A stretch of DNA of 64,000 bases from Lepisosteus oculatus. Taxonomy: Eukaryota > Chordata > Actinopteri > Semionotiformes > Lepisosteidae. The position numbers were made by a program, and so were the translations under genes. Below are positions 14,765-24,028 of this stretch, piece after piece (position 1 is the first letter of the stretch; every line of letters begins with the position of its first letter). Location of the stretch: positions 8,752,001-8,816,000 of the forward strand of contig NC_090723.1 of the NCBI RefSeq assembly GCF_040954835.1, read 5' to 3'. The notes under the pieces are model-generated. The model was not told where the DNA came from, made no database searches, and worked only from the letters and a program-made list of their open reading frames with translations.

Positions 14765-17700
14765 TATTGCTTACACTTATATAGCGCTTTTCTGGACACT
14801 CCACTCAAAGCACTTTACAGGTCATGGGGATCCCCTCCACCACCACCAATGTGCAGCCCCACCTGGATGATGCAACAGTAGCCATAGTGCGCCAGTCCAC
14901 TCCCCACACACCAGCTCTCAGTGGGGAGGAGAGCAGAGTGATGAAGCCAATTCCTAGATGGGGATTATTAGGAGGCCATGATTGGTAAGGGCCAATAGGA
15001 AATTTGGCCAGGACGCCAGGGTTACACCCCTACTCTTTTCGAGAAACGCCCTGGGATTTTTAATGACCACAGAGAGTCAGGACCTCGGTTTTCCATCTCA
15101 CCTGAAGGACGGCGCCTGTTTACAGTATAGTGTCCCTGTCATCATACTGGGACATGAGGACCCACATGGACCACAGGGTGAGCGCCCCCTACTGGCCCCA
15201 CTAGCAGCAACCTTAATTTTTCCCAGGAGTCTCCCATCCAGGTACTGACCAGGCTCACACCTGCTGAGCTCCAGTGGGCTGCCAGCTGTGAGTTGCAGAG
15301 TGATATGGCTGCTGCCATATTGATGCCGATGTGAGCCGCGTGGCTCTGGCACTCCGAGGTGTGCATGAAACCGGTCCAGAACCATGTGGTGGACCAAGCT
15401 TCCGGGGAAAACTCTGACTCACTGCACCACAGCAGCAAACAGCGAAGGAGCATTGCAGCAGACAGGGGTACTGCTCCTGCTCCAAGATTTTTAGAGCCAT
15501 CAGGCAGCTGTTTGGAATTTTGCAGGAGGCTGAGAGGCACCAGGAAAAGCTTCGGTCCGCGAGCTGTTGCTGGATTTGACAGCTAGCTATTCAGGATGGA
15601 TCCAGAAAAGGTTTGACTTCTACGCAAGGGGAGAGGGCTGAAGTTACACAACATCCCCAGCCATTTACCTGGCTGGTGAGCTCTCTTGCACCAAGGCTGC
15701 AGGTTTAAAACCAATAACTTAAAAGGTATATAACCCGTAACCACCACAGGGTGGTTAAACACAGGGAATCCTCAGCAACATCAGACCTGCACTGCTGTCA
15801 GTACTAAGAGTATTATTACTAGTGAGATAAAAGTTGTGTTAGAAGTTGTAAGTGAATAAATTGAGCTCTAACTTGGATTGGGATTGGCAGGTTGCGGGTG
15901 TGAGAGGGTAGTAGATGCAGCCAAGATGGCATTTCCTGTCTATCTGGATCTCCCCATTCCCCAGGAAAGGCAAATTATACCATACAGAATTCAGAAGTGA
16001 AATTTGTTCCTGCTAGTTACAGCAGCTAGACAAGCTAAAAAACACCGAAACTAGAGATCAGACAACATTAAGATGCCAGGCTGCAGGGTTAATTGATTGT
16101 TTGATTAATTAATGAGCTTCTCTGAAACAAAAGCCACGAGTTACTGCAGTCAGAAAGATAGTGAGAAACTGTATTCTACGTTCGATCTGGGAAGAACAAC
16201 AGACCTCTATCAAGCAAGTGACCTGCAGATAATCAGTGCCCCCTAGTGGCTCCAGCTTTCATTGCAGCTGCAATAGTTCACAGAAAAGAGATCGACCTTA
16301 TTATTCCCAAAGGGCATTGTTTTTAAATGGTATATTCTGGAAAACCACAATCCTGCAAGAGTTGCAGCATGAAACTCTTAAAGTGCTTAGAGACTTAAAT
16401 CAGAAACACTTTAACTGGGTAAACTGTTTAGTTTTGTTTTTTTCATTTTTGGAGCTTAGCTAGAACTTCACAGTGCTAGGGTGAGATATCCAGCCATTTT
16501 CTAACCACTATTTCCAGACCGGGGTCTCAGGTGAGCCAGAGCCTATTCTGGCAAGCAACTGGCACAAGGTAAGGGAGGGAGAGACATAACTGACCAAACT
16601 GAACACACCTTTGCCAGACTTTTGCCTTGAAACAAGTAAGATAGATCCCTGTATTGGCCATATACAATTTCTTGTATTAGGAATTTGTCTTGTCGCAGAC
16701 CCCAGCTCGCTCGCCATGAGACACAGACAGGGAGAGAAGCTTGGGGTCAGAGCGCAGGGTCAGCCATTTATACAGCACCCCTGGAGCAGTTGGGGTTAAG
16801 GGGCCTTGCTCAGGGGCCCAATGGAGTAGGATTCCTCTGGCCGGCCACGCGATTCGAACCAACCAGCAGTCTTCCAGCCACAGGCGCAGATCCTTAGCCA
16901 TAGAGCCACTGCACCACCCCAATTGTAACCCAAAATGTAAAATGTAACCCAATTTTGACCAAACTGGCTTTGAATGCCCGGACTTTAGTTACACTGCATG
17001 TCTGGTTTTCTATTTCCCTCTGGCCAGAAAAAATGCAGCCTTTGAAAGAGTGTTTAATGCAAGAGAGCTGAGGAGGTACAGGGCTGCATTATGATGTGCT
17101 GTTTCTATACCCATCCTGCACTAATAAGCCAGTGTTGCTTGAAAAACCGAAGACCAAATTCTTAGATTAAAAAAAGAAATGATGGGAACTCTCAACCCAG
17201 CTAACAAGTACTGGAGAGATTTATACATGAAGAGGTACGGGTTCACTTAATAATATTAGGGAGGACTATTCATTTTCGGGACGAGACGCTGGAGTTATTC
17301 GTGAGCATCGGAACACTGTGCCGCACTGACTGTCTCCCCCCAGCATTCAAGAGCAGGCCTGCGGGGATACAGAACAACTATGAAGTTCAGAGGAGTTACT
17401 CCTTCGAATCCATCTGCGCCTCGGCTGACATTTAGAGGAGAACAAACCACAGGAGCTGTGTTTGTTCTGTCAACAGCTGCTGCTCAGGGCTCTTTCTGCT
17501 CGGCGCTATAGTGCCTTGTGTTCACAAAGAGAAACGCATGCGGGGGTGTAGCGCAACAGTACAGCCAGAACCCCTGTGTAGGAAAAGGTCAGCTCGAAAC
17601 AGGAGCACTGCAGCTTGCAGAGGCATATCTATGGGGAAACCGTGCGGGTTTGCTGTTGGTGCAGAGGATGAGCAGCCTGCTCTCCTTGGTCACTTTCTCT

Positions 17701-20700
17701 ATCTTCTGGTTGCCCCGACAGGGGAACTTCACAGAGTCAGTGCTGGTGGGAATGGGAAAATATCCCCTAACTCCCCCCACCACTGCAAAGGGACGAAGGG
17801 ACATCCTCAAGAGGTGCCAGGAACCTGGTATACCCAGTGAAAACCTACACAAACCTCAGGTCCTCTGGTGAGAACACGCAAACTCCACACAGACAGCACA
17901 CCAGGCTGGAATCAAACCCCAAGCCCTGAAGCAGTGCAGGTAGCAGTGCTGACCACCAAGCAGCCCACAGCTCAGCACCACAGACAGAAAGCGTGGTGGG
18001 AGCTGTCCATTCCCTGACACCAGAACCAGCTCGGCCTGATTAAACATGGACCTCAACCTGATGCAGAAAGCCAGATGATTCCTAAAGCATAAGGGCAATG
18101 GTTATGTTTTACAGTGAAGCCGTGTGAGCATGTTGTGTCAATGTTTTTTAGCATGGCCAAGGAATAAGCGTGAGCTAAATGTTTGCTTCCCCTGAGAAGA
18201 CACTCTGCTTTATTTCCCCCTTCGGAACAGAGGCTTTTGAAGAGTCTGGTCTCTGGGCTGGGGTTACGATGCCCAGATTGTGCCAGCAGGCAGGCAGAGA
18301 GACAGAAGGAGCTGGTGAGCAGGCAGAGAGCGAGAGAGGCCCGGACAGCCAGGCAGGGGAAGGGGATAAGGGGCTTAGCCAGACTCACAGTGCGAGATGT
18401 CGGGGCTGGCGTGCAGCTGCAGGTATTGCACCTCCTTGCTGTGCAGCTGGGAGTTGAGCTTCTGCAGAGAGCCGTCCCGCTGCCTCAGCGCCGCCTCCAG
18501 GCCGCGGATCCGCTCCACGTGCTTCTCCGCCAGCGTGGTCTGGGGGCAGAGACAGAGAAGCACAGCCCCAGTGAGCAAGCCCTTCCCTGCTCTCCCTCTC
18601 CCACCATCTCCAGGACCGAACACTGCACAGCACCCAGGCAGATCTGCTGGAGGAACGGCACATGACAGACCACTCTGCATCTGTGCCTGCCTCCAGGGAC
18701 TTCTGAAAGAGGCTCCACATTTATGCACAGGAAGCCAAAAAAAAACAGCAGTGCAGAGCCAAGTACAAAGAACGACAACTGTTCAGCATCTTTGTTGAAT
18801 CCGATGCTTGGGAATCCTTCAAAAGGCAGCTGAACAGGACTGTGGGATCCAGCAGCTGCTGGGAATGAATTTTCTTTTTTGATCATGAGACAGCAAGGAT
18901 TTGGATATGGCCAGTCCGGGACACACAACCAGAAAGCAGGCAATTCTCCGGGGAGGCCCCAGTCTCCGGAGGTTATCACAGTGCAGCTGGTCCAGAATGA
19001 CCATGCACTCCAGGCCTTCAGTGGGGGATTATTTAAGGCAGCTGGAGCCCTAGAGGGCCACAGTCTGGCAAGGTCTATAGGTCTCTTTAATCAATCCTCT
19101 AGAACTTAGAAAAGGGTTTAAAATAATGCAATTAACCAATTACGTGGTCAGAAACAGTTGAGCAAAACTGACTCAGAGGTACTTCTTATACCTGCTCAGC
19201 TGCAGGGTTGGCCTCTATTCCATCTCTTTCCAGCTGTTTGACTCTCACTCACCTGTTCCGTGAATACACCTCGCCTTCCAGACACAGGACAGCTCTCTCC
19301 CTGCTGTCCTAGCCCACGGTGGACAGCCGTGCTGCCCCCCCACTCACCATCTTGTCCAGGTCCCTCTGCAGGTTGCTCTTCTCCATGTGGATCTTCTCGT
19401 AGGCCTGGATGACGTCCTCCAGCTGCTCCTCGCGCTCCTTGCTCTTCTGGAGCTGGGGACGGGGGCGGGCGAGGGGGGTGAGCGAGGGCAGAGAAGGGGG
19501 ACACGAGCAAGGGGGTCCAGGAGAGACAGGGAGCAAGAGAGAGAGAGAGACGGGGGTGAAAAGGCATGGGGGCAGAGACCGGTGGGGACGTGAGAAAGGA
19601 GAGAAACGGAGCTGAGAAACAGCCTGAGAGAAAGAGAGAGCACGCAGAGATTGAGGCGGAGCCACATTTTGCATGTGTGTGAGATGAGATGGAGTGAGAT
19701 TCAGTGCAATTACCACCAGCATGCTGAGAGCTCTGCAGGTCTGTTACATTACAGTGGAGCATGTGGATTCCCTCTGTGCTTAATTGATTAATTGACCTTC
19801 AATTAGGTAATCAAACTGCCTGTAATAGCTCAGAGGTGAAGCAGCTTTCCAATTTACGTCACGGCAAATGCATTTAGTGCGAGACATCTGGGTTCAGATG
19901 ACTGGCGCCGGGACTGAGCTCAGATGAAATCAGCCGGCGAGCTGCAGATTCCTAAAGCGCCAGGAGATGGCGGATTTTCCCGACCGTCGCCCTGGGCTCG
20001 CTGGCCAGCAGGGCCGATGTCCTGCGACTGACCCGGTCCATCGGGCCCGGGCCTGAGCGCTGAGCTCTCACCCTCTCACCTCGTGCGTCAGCTGGTTGAC
20101 CTGTCGCTGCAGGCTGCCGTTCTCCGACTGCAGCAGAGCCGTCTCCTTGGATTCGAAGGAGCAGTAGGAGTTCCTCTCCTCTCCGAAGTCGCTGATGGTG
20201 GGGAACTGGGGAACAGGAGGCAGGCTGTGAGTCCAGCTGACACAGGGCTGCTTTCCTCCTTTGCGTTCGACTTCTCCAAGCTGGGTTTTGACCCTCCCCT
20301 TTGCACTCAATGCCATGCATCTCAGCACTAACTGCTTGCCACTTAGAAAACCACAAACGGACCACGTTTTCATAAATGACAAGAACACTCATGGAACGAC
20401 AAACACTAAAAATTCCACTCAATACATCTGGACTGATAGAAATAATAACATTCAATCCTGCAGGCCCACTCCTTTTACGCAATTCGCCGCACTGTGAAAT
20501 TTTTGTGGGGGTGCGAACTCGAGTATTTCAATGCTCACATTATTGATGAATCAGCTCCCGCAACCCAGCATGCTTGACCTTCAATATCCATCTGCGTTGC
20601 TTACATGCATTTTCATATTGAGCAGTTTATTTTAGTTAGATGTGCATCAGGGACAGCTTTCCAACAGGAGATGGATAGTACTCGGTGAGCTAACTTGAGT

Positions 20701-21074
20701 TGTGCACCGTGTGAAGCCACTGGAGCTCTGTCTGTACCTGTATCTTACTAATACAGTAGAGCTGGCTGAGCAATATGGAATATGGAAGCCAACGTTTTCA
20801 CTAACCCCTGACCCCTGCAGATCCCCCATGCGATCCCCGCCGACCCCCTGACCTTGATCTCGTAGATCTTGAGCTTCCTCTTCAGGCTGGAGTTCTCGCG
20901 CTCTAGGCCGGCCAGCCGGGTCTTGATGTCGTGGTAGGCCGTGATGAGGGCGAAGTGCGAGGCGGAGTACACGTCGTCGGGCAGGGGGGAGCCCGGCCAG
21001 CCCACCCGGCAGCCATCCTCCTTCAGCCCCTCGCCCCCCAGCAGTCCCATCTCGCCCCCGAACAAGGACTCCAT
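205..21074 (-). CDS. tbkbp1: TBK1-binding protein 1 (SINTBAD), seven coding exons, 3' end beyond the window
   Basis: Adaptor that binds TBK1 and IKKε in cytosolic innate immune signalling. It belongs to the TANK / AZI2 (NAP1) / TBKBP1 family. Coding exons on the minus strand, 5' to 3': 21074–20853, 20205–20080, 19452–19348, 18539–18389, 13249–13065, 12971–12910, 320–205. All junctions are GT–AG and the phases join without a frame break, giving about 322 residues before the left edge. Conserved blocks are SASHFALITAYHDIK near residues 38–52, ISDFGEE near 78–84, EEQLEDVIQAYEK in the third coding exon, ECERLQGELQ in the fifth and VNLALAYTELTEEL near 285–298. Most of the product is predicted coiled coil. 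The order and wording match vertebrate TBKBP1 better than AZI2 or TANK. The proline-rich region and C-terminal zinc finger expected from the family lie off the left edge. Start taken at MESLF; a start in exon 1 is also possible. Confidence 0.88.
1020..1138 (-). mobile_element. Family E repeat fragment, reverse
   Basis: GAGGCACTTCTTTACACAAA followed by GGAGTCTGGAACAAGCTGCC, the diagnostic core of family E. Similar short remnants occur at about 14,150–14,250, 30,350–30,500, 61,800–61,880 and, in forward orientation and more diverged, at 63,640–63,830. Confidence 0.5.
3860..4140. promoter_or_regulatory. Candidate intronic regulatory element with GATA and AP-1 motifs
   Basis: Non-repetitive AT-rich block with two WGATAR sites (TGATAG near 3,943; CTTATCT near 3,995), three CGATAA cores (3,961, 3,982 and 4,097) and one AP-1 site TGACTCA (4,050). 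Motif density alone suggests this; conservation cannot be judged here. Confidence 0.25.
7240..7360 (-). mobile_element. tRNA-derived SINE head, reverse
   Basis: Reverse complement carries GTAAGGCTCTGGACCCATAG and GTGGGTTCGAGTCCCTGCAG, i.e. A and B boxes of a tRNA-like promoter. The 3' end is not recognisable. It is not a tRNA gene, as no cloverleaf can be closed. Confidence 0.5.
9591..9614. repeat. (TG)12 microsatellite
   Basis: Uninterrupted TG dinucleotide tract of 24 bp in a tbkbp1 intron. Confidence 0.95.
10570..11125 (+). mobile_element. Long dispersed repeat (family E), diverged copy
   Basis: Contains the recognisable series ACAAAGAAGAGGAGGCTATC, TTCGGTTGCTAGTAGCTTAC, CACCACCCTTTGCGTAAATA and ACCAAGGTCTGTCTAGTGCT. 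These match a long unclassified repeat I know from non-teleost fish genomes. No protein coding. Confidence 0.55.
12095..12400 (+). mobile_element. Family E repeat, partial
   Basis: Shows ACGAGAGGAGGCAACTGGAT, GGCTTGTTCCAGACTCCCAC and CCCTTTGTGTAAAGAAGCGG, the same order as the copies at 10.6 and 44.1 kb. Confidence 0.55.
12910..12971 (-). CDS. tbkbp1: tbkbp1 small coding exon (EWIKKAGDEQ)
   Basis: 62 bp, acceptor CTGCAG, donor GAGCA|GTAAGT. Encodes EMAGPCEQCDVEWIKKAGDE plus two bases of Gln. Separated from the previous exon by an intron of only 93 bp. Corresponds to the mammalian AWVKRVGDDQ segment directly before the TBK1-binding domain. Confidence 0.87.
13065..13249 (-). CDS. tbkbp1: tbkbp1 coding exon (ECERLQGELQ coiled coil)
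   Basis: 185 bp (2 + 61 codons), acceptor TCCTCAG, donor CAGCAG|GTGAGA. Encodes LDALSDLKLQRLEAELEGAR and then AECERLQGELQRQQ, matching the mammalian TBKBP1 coiled coil before its TBK1-binding domain. GC-rich relative to its surroundings. Long overlapping frames on both strands here are shadows of this exon. Confidence 0.88.
13340..13665 (+). mobile_element. tRNA-derived SINE (family B)
   Basis: Has the A-box-like GGGCAGTGGTTAGCTCCGC, a B-box-like GGTCCTGGGTTCAACTG, and the fish SINE body GTGTGGAGTTTGCATGTTCT followed by TTTCCTCCCACAGCCCAAA. Immediately upstream of tbkbp1 exon 13065–13249. Confidence 0.75.
14375..14642 (+). mobile_element. tRNA-derived SINE (family B)
   Basis: A box GTGGTGCAGTGTATAG, B box CCGGGTTCGATTCC, then GTGGGTTTCCTCCAGGTGCG and CCACAGTCCAAAGACATGC. 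Ends near GGTTAGAAAACGGATAGG. The middle part is shortened relative to the 13.34-kb copy. Confidence 0.75.
14727..15322 (-). mobile_element. 5S-headed SINE, reverse orientation, near full length
   Basis: Starts with the (TAA)n tail at 14,727–14,763 and the tail sequence TATATAGCGCTTTTCTGGAC. It runs through the shared body to CTCCCATCCAGGTACTGACC, the reverse complement of the 5S-like head, ending near 15,322. Lies in a tbkbp1 intron, in the same orientation as the gene. Confidence 0.8.
16632..16922 (-). mobile_element. tRNA-derived SINE (family C), reverse
   Basis: Reverse complement begins at GGTGGTGCAGTGGCTCTATG, with B box GGTTCGAATCGCG, then a body ending in CAAGAAATTGTATATGGCC at the left. 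It shares both head and body with 45,236–45,505, so this is a distinct dispersed family from B. Confidence 0.7.
17815..17968 (-). mobile_element. tRNA-derived SINE (family B), 5' part, reverse
   Basis: Reverse complement shows the internal promoter (B box in GGAATCAAACCCC) and the TGTGTGGAGTTTGCGTGTTC body. Diverged. Confidence 0.6.
18389..18539 (-). CDS. tbkbp1: tbkbp1 coding exon (RIRGLEAALRQ … SKEVQYLQL)
   Basis: 151 bp, starts in phase 0 and leaves one base (T) that joins TG of the next exon to make Leu. Encodes TTLAEKHVERIRGLEAALRQ and, further on, LNSQLHSKEVQYLQL. The second half resembles the corresponding AZI2 segment more than the mammalian TBKBP1 I recall, which fits common ancestry of the two paralogues. 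Confidence 0.85.
19348..19452 (-). CDS. tbkbp1: tbkbp1 coding exon (EEQLEDVIQAYEK block)
   Basis: 105 bp, phase 0, 35 codons from LQKSKEREEQ to DLDKM. Acceptor GTCCCCAG, donor ATG|GTGAGT. The block IQAYEK.H.EKS.L is shared with mammalian TBKBP1. Coiled coil. Confidence 0.88.
20080..20205 (-). CDS. tbkbp1: tbkbp1 coding exon (ISDFGEE block)
   Basis: 126 bp, phase 0 on both sides, 42 codons. It begins FPTISDFGEERNSY after a CCCCAG acceptor and ends TH-E before GTGAGA. It matches the YPLISDFGEE region of mammalian TBKBP1. Heptad-like Q/L spacing (LLQSENGSLQRQVNQL) indicates coiled coil. Confidence 0.88.
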
Positions 21075-21093
21075 CAGGGCCCTCACTGGCAGC
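20853..21093 (-). CDS. tbkbp1: tbkbp1 exon with MESLF start
   Basis: Coding part 21074–20853 is 74 codons and ends in EIK|GTCAGG. It encodes a short acidic/glycine-rich N-terminus followed by SASHFALITAYHDIKTRLAGLEREN, the family's most conserved N-terminal block. Two acceptors lie 8 bp apart (CCCCAG at 21094 and GCCAG at 21086), and the choice decides whether an upstream ATG is in frame. Confidence 0.88.
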
Positions 21094-23547
21094 CTGGGGA
21101 CGGAGTGGGACAGTCACGCTCACGCACACACACAGAGACAGAGAGAGATCGCCGCGCAGAAGAAACAGATTCACACAGGCCTGCCTGGATCGGAGCTGTA
21201 AGAGCACTGCGATTAAATAATAACTTCCGCTTTCAAATTCAAAGTGCTCTTCCTTCTAGGCTACATTCTGAAAAAGCCTACATGTTCAACTGCAGGGTGG
21301 CCCGCGGTGCACAGGGAGTCTGATCTTTCTCCCGGAGGTCTCCGGAGAGCTGTGGGTTCCCTGTCCCACCCGCGGGTCTCCGGGCTTGTTTATCGCGACC
21401 GGGAAGTGGTTTAACGGCCAACGGGTCTCTGCACGGAGCAGCTTCTCCCAGGCAGGATCCGGGAGCTCTGGGAAGGCGCTCGCTAGAGGCAGGAGCTGCT
21501 CTGGCACATCGCCTCAGCAGGAAACTGCGTGGAAGATGCAGAGCTCCAGACCGAGATATATATAGCCTTTACCCGGTCCTCTGGGACAGACGCTCACTCA
21601 GAGAGAGCTCCACATGCTCACCAGCATCGAGGGCAACGGAGGTGAGGAAGAAAATGTTTTCTGCTTCATCAACCTCCCCCCACTGCTTGTGCACAAACCG
21701 GCCAGGTGCTCTTTACTTTACTGAGCTTTTACCACAGTACGTCGAAGGCAGAAGGGAGGGGCTGAGGGGAGCAGAGGGAGACCTACAGTAGTTGAAGCGC
21801 CAGTTGAGGAAAAAAAATCCCGTTTCCCAAAACCGCCTCGACGGCCCTTGTTCTGCCTAATCCCGCCGTGCTACACTGTACACCCCTCCGGACACAGCCT
21901 GGCTGTCCCTAGTAACCGGGGAGCAGCACGAAGGGCAGCGAACCCCCTAAAAACACAGGGAGCTGTAGTAAAACGCACACTGTAAAGCACAATGCATGCA
22001 ATATGCTGTGGTAAGACCAAGTGAGAGGAGAAATAGGTCACAATCTTACCAGGGTAAATTTTGATGAGGGTGTTGCATTCAATAATCAGTCTAATTAAAA
22101 TAATTAATAAAATAAATAAAGAGCAGAAAACGTGGTTGAAATATCTTGGCTTTCTGCTATCCCTCTAAGTATTTTGTGGTACAAACAATGGCCGTACTCT
22201 GAATGTAGATTTTTCTGTTCTTTTTTTACTGGGCTCCGGGATAAATACTCCCACACGCAGCAGTGCTGAAACGCTGCTGATCTCTGTATAGCTGCAGGCA
22301 CTGGAAGGCATTTTACCAATCTAGCACTAGGAGCAGCAAAAGGTGGAAACGAGCCCAGCGTTCGTTACCCCCAGATTTGGAAATATTACTCTCTGAGGTC
22401 CTCATTTTGTCCGCTCACAGCTCTGTAAGACAACAGATGTCAGCTGAAAACTAGACGGGCCCTGCTGGCTCCCTAACACCTGATGTCGTCCTTCCTGTGG
22501 AGCGGCCGGGCCTGGGGCCAGCACTCAGCACAGTGACAGGGCAGGCAGCAGAGAGCATGCTGGGAATGTGCCACAGGACGGCATCTCTCATGTCAGGAGA
22601 GGAGGAGAAGCTTTGCAATGAGAGAGGATCCTGCTCTGCTTGGGAAAAGAGTAAAACGTTAAAACAAAGGACGCTTTGACTAAGCTCCCCTCCGCCTTTC
22701 CTTACGGGATATTTATGGAAAATCGGATTCACAGAAAATAAACGACTTAAACGAAAATCAACCGAACATCCGTGTACATTATGCTAATGCAATGCACGGT
22801 TCAATTGTATGAATAGGGATCGGCAGTAAGTACATGCACAGGTTTTCTAATCTTCTGTTGCATAACAGTGGTCTAATTCAGATGTCAAAGAGGCAGCCTC
22901 TTTCTCCACTTCCTTTCCCCCCCTGAGGTCACTGTCACTTCTGTAATTGGAGGAGACCCAGAGATTGCTTTCTGACCGGGACAGCGACCCGACAGTCACT
23001 GCACCTGTTTTCCCTGCAGGGGGCACTAAAGACAATGTAAATAGACCAGACGGCCAGAAACGGACTCTGGCTGAATCGTTAGGGAAGCTATTAACAAACT
23101 CATTAGGAGGCGCTTTGTTCTGCCAGTGCTGGGCAATGAGATGAATGCCTGTTGAGACAGGCCAGTCGTTTTCAGACAGCCCCTGCAGCTCCCGATTAGG
23201 ATGGATCTGAGAGAGACCTGCCCACGCTCTTGTCCTGGTCTGGTCAGAAACTAGCGCCAGTGTGGAGAGGGCAGGATCAGCTGTTTTCACTCTTAACTTA
23301 TCAATGCTAACATTGCATTCTCTCAGATCACTGTCTGAAAGTAGTAACTGGGTATGCATGGCAAGATCCATACTCATATGAAATCAGAGCATACACCCAA
23401 ACCCAACCTAGACCCAGTCCAGGCCCAAAACCTCAGCTGACCCTAACCCTCCAGCACCCACCAGCATCCACCCACCCAACTTTATTCCTACATCCCACGC
23501 AAGTATTGTTCTGTATACCATGTTTATTAAATGAACGTTCGTAAGGT

Positions 23548-24028
23548 TGCTGCTGGAAGAGGTGTTAGTGGGGCCAGCAGGGGGCGCTCACCCTGCAGTC
23601 CATGTGGGTCCTAATGCCCCAGTATAGTGACGGGGACACTATACTGTAAACAGGCGCCGTCCTTCGGATGAGACGTAAAACCGAGGTCCTGACTCTCTGT
23701 GGTCATTAAAAATCCCAGGGCGCTTCTCGAAAAGAGTAGGGGTGTAACCCCGGGGTCCTGGCCAAATTTCCAATTGGCCCTTATTAATCATGGCCTCCTA
23801 ATAATCCCCCTCTATGAATTGGCTACATTACTCTGCTCTCCTCCCCACTGATAGCTGATGTGTGGTGAGCGTTCTGGCGCACTATGGCTGCCGTCGCATC
23901 ATCCAGGTGGATGCTGCACATTGGTGGTGGTGGAGGGGAGTCCCCATTACCTGTAAAGCGCTTTGAGTGGAGTGTCCAGAAAAAGCGCTATATAAGTGTA
24001 AGCAATTATTATTATTATTATTATTATC
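23548..24028 (+). mobile_element. 5S-type SINE, 5'-truncated
   Basis: Begins at GCTGCTGGAAGAGGTGTTAG, so the 5S head is missing. The rest matches the copy at 38 kb through AAAGCGCTATATAAGTG and a (TTA)n tail at 24,006–24,028. Antisense to tbkbp1 within its long first intron. Confidence 0.78.

Larger units (their letters stand above)
13250..18388. other. tbkbp1 intron, 5.1 kb, repeat-filled
   Basis: Contains three tRNA-derived SINE copies (13.34, 14.38 and 17.8 kb), a near full-length 5S-headed SINE in reverse orientation (14.73–15.32 kb) and a reverse family-C SINE (16.63–16.92 kb). No additional exon seen. The introns at 18,540–19,347, 19,453–20,079 and 20,206–20,852 are short and show nothing recognisable beyond GA-rich sequence near 19.5–19.65 kb. 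Confidence 0.7.

Noticed and set aside
205..21074. Assignment to azi2 or tank
   Set aside because: One exon is AZI2-like, but SASHFALITAY, ISDFGEE, ECERLQGEL and VNLALAYTELTEEL together match TBKBP1.
22847..23377. 176-residue minus-strand frame in tbkbp1 intron 1
   Set aside because: No family resemblance and no splice context. Probably chance.
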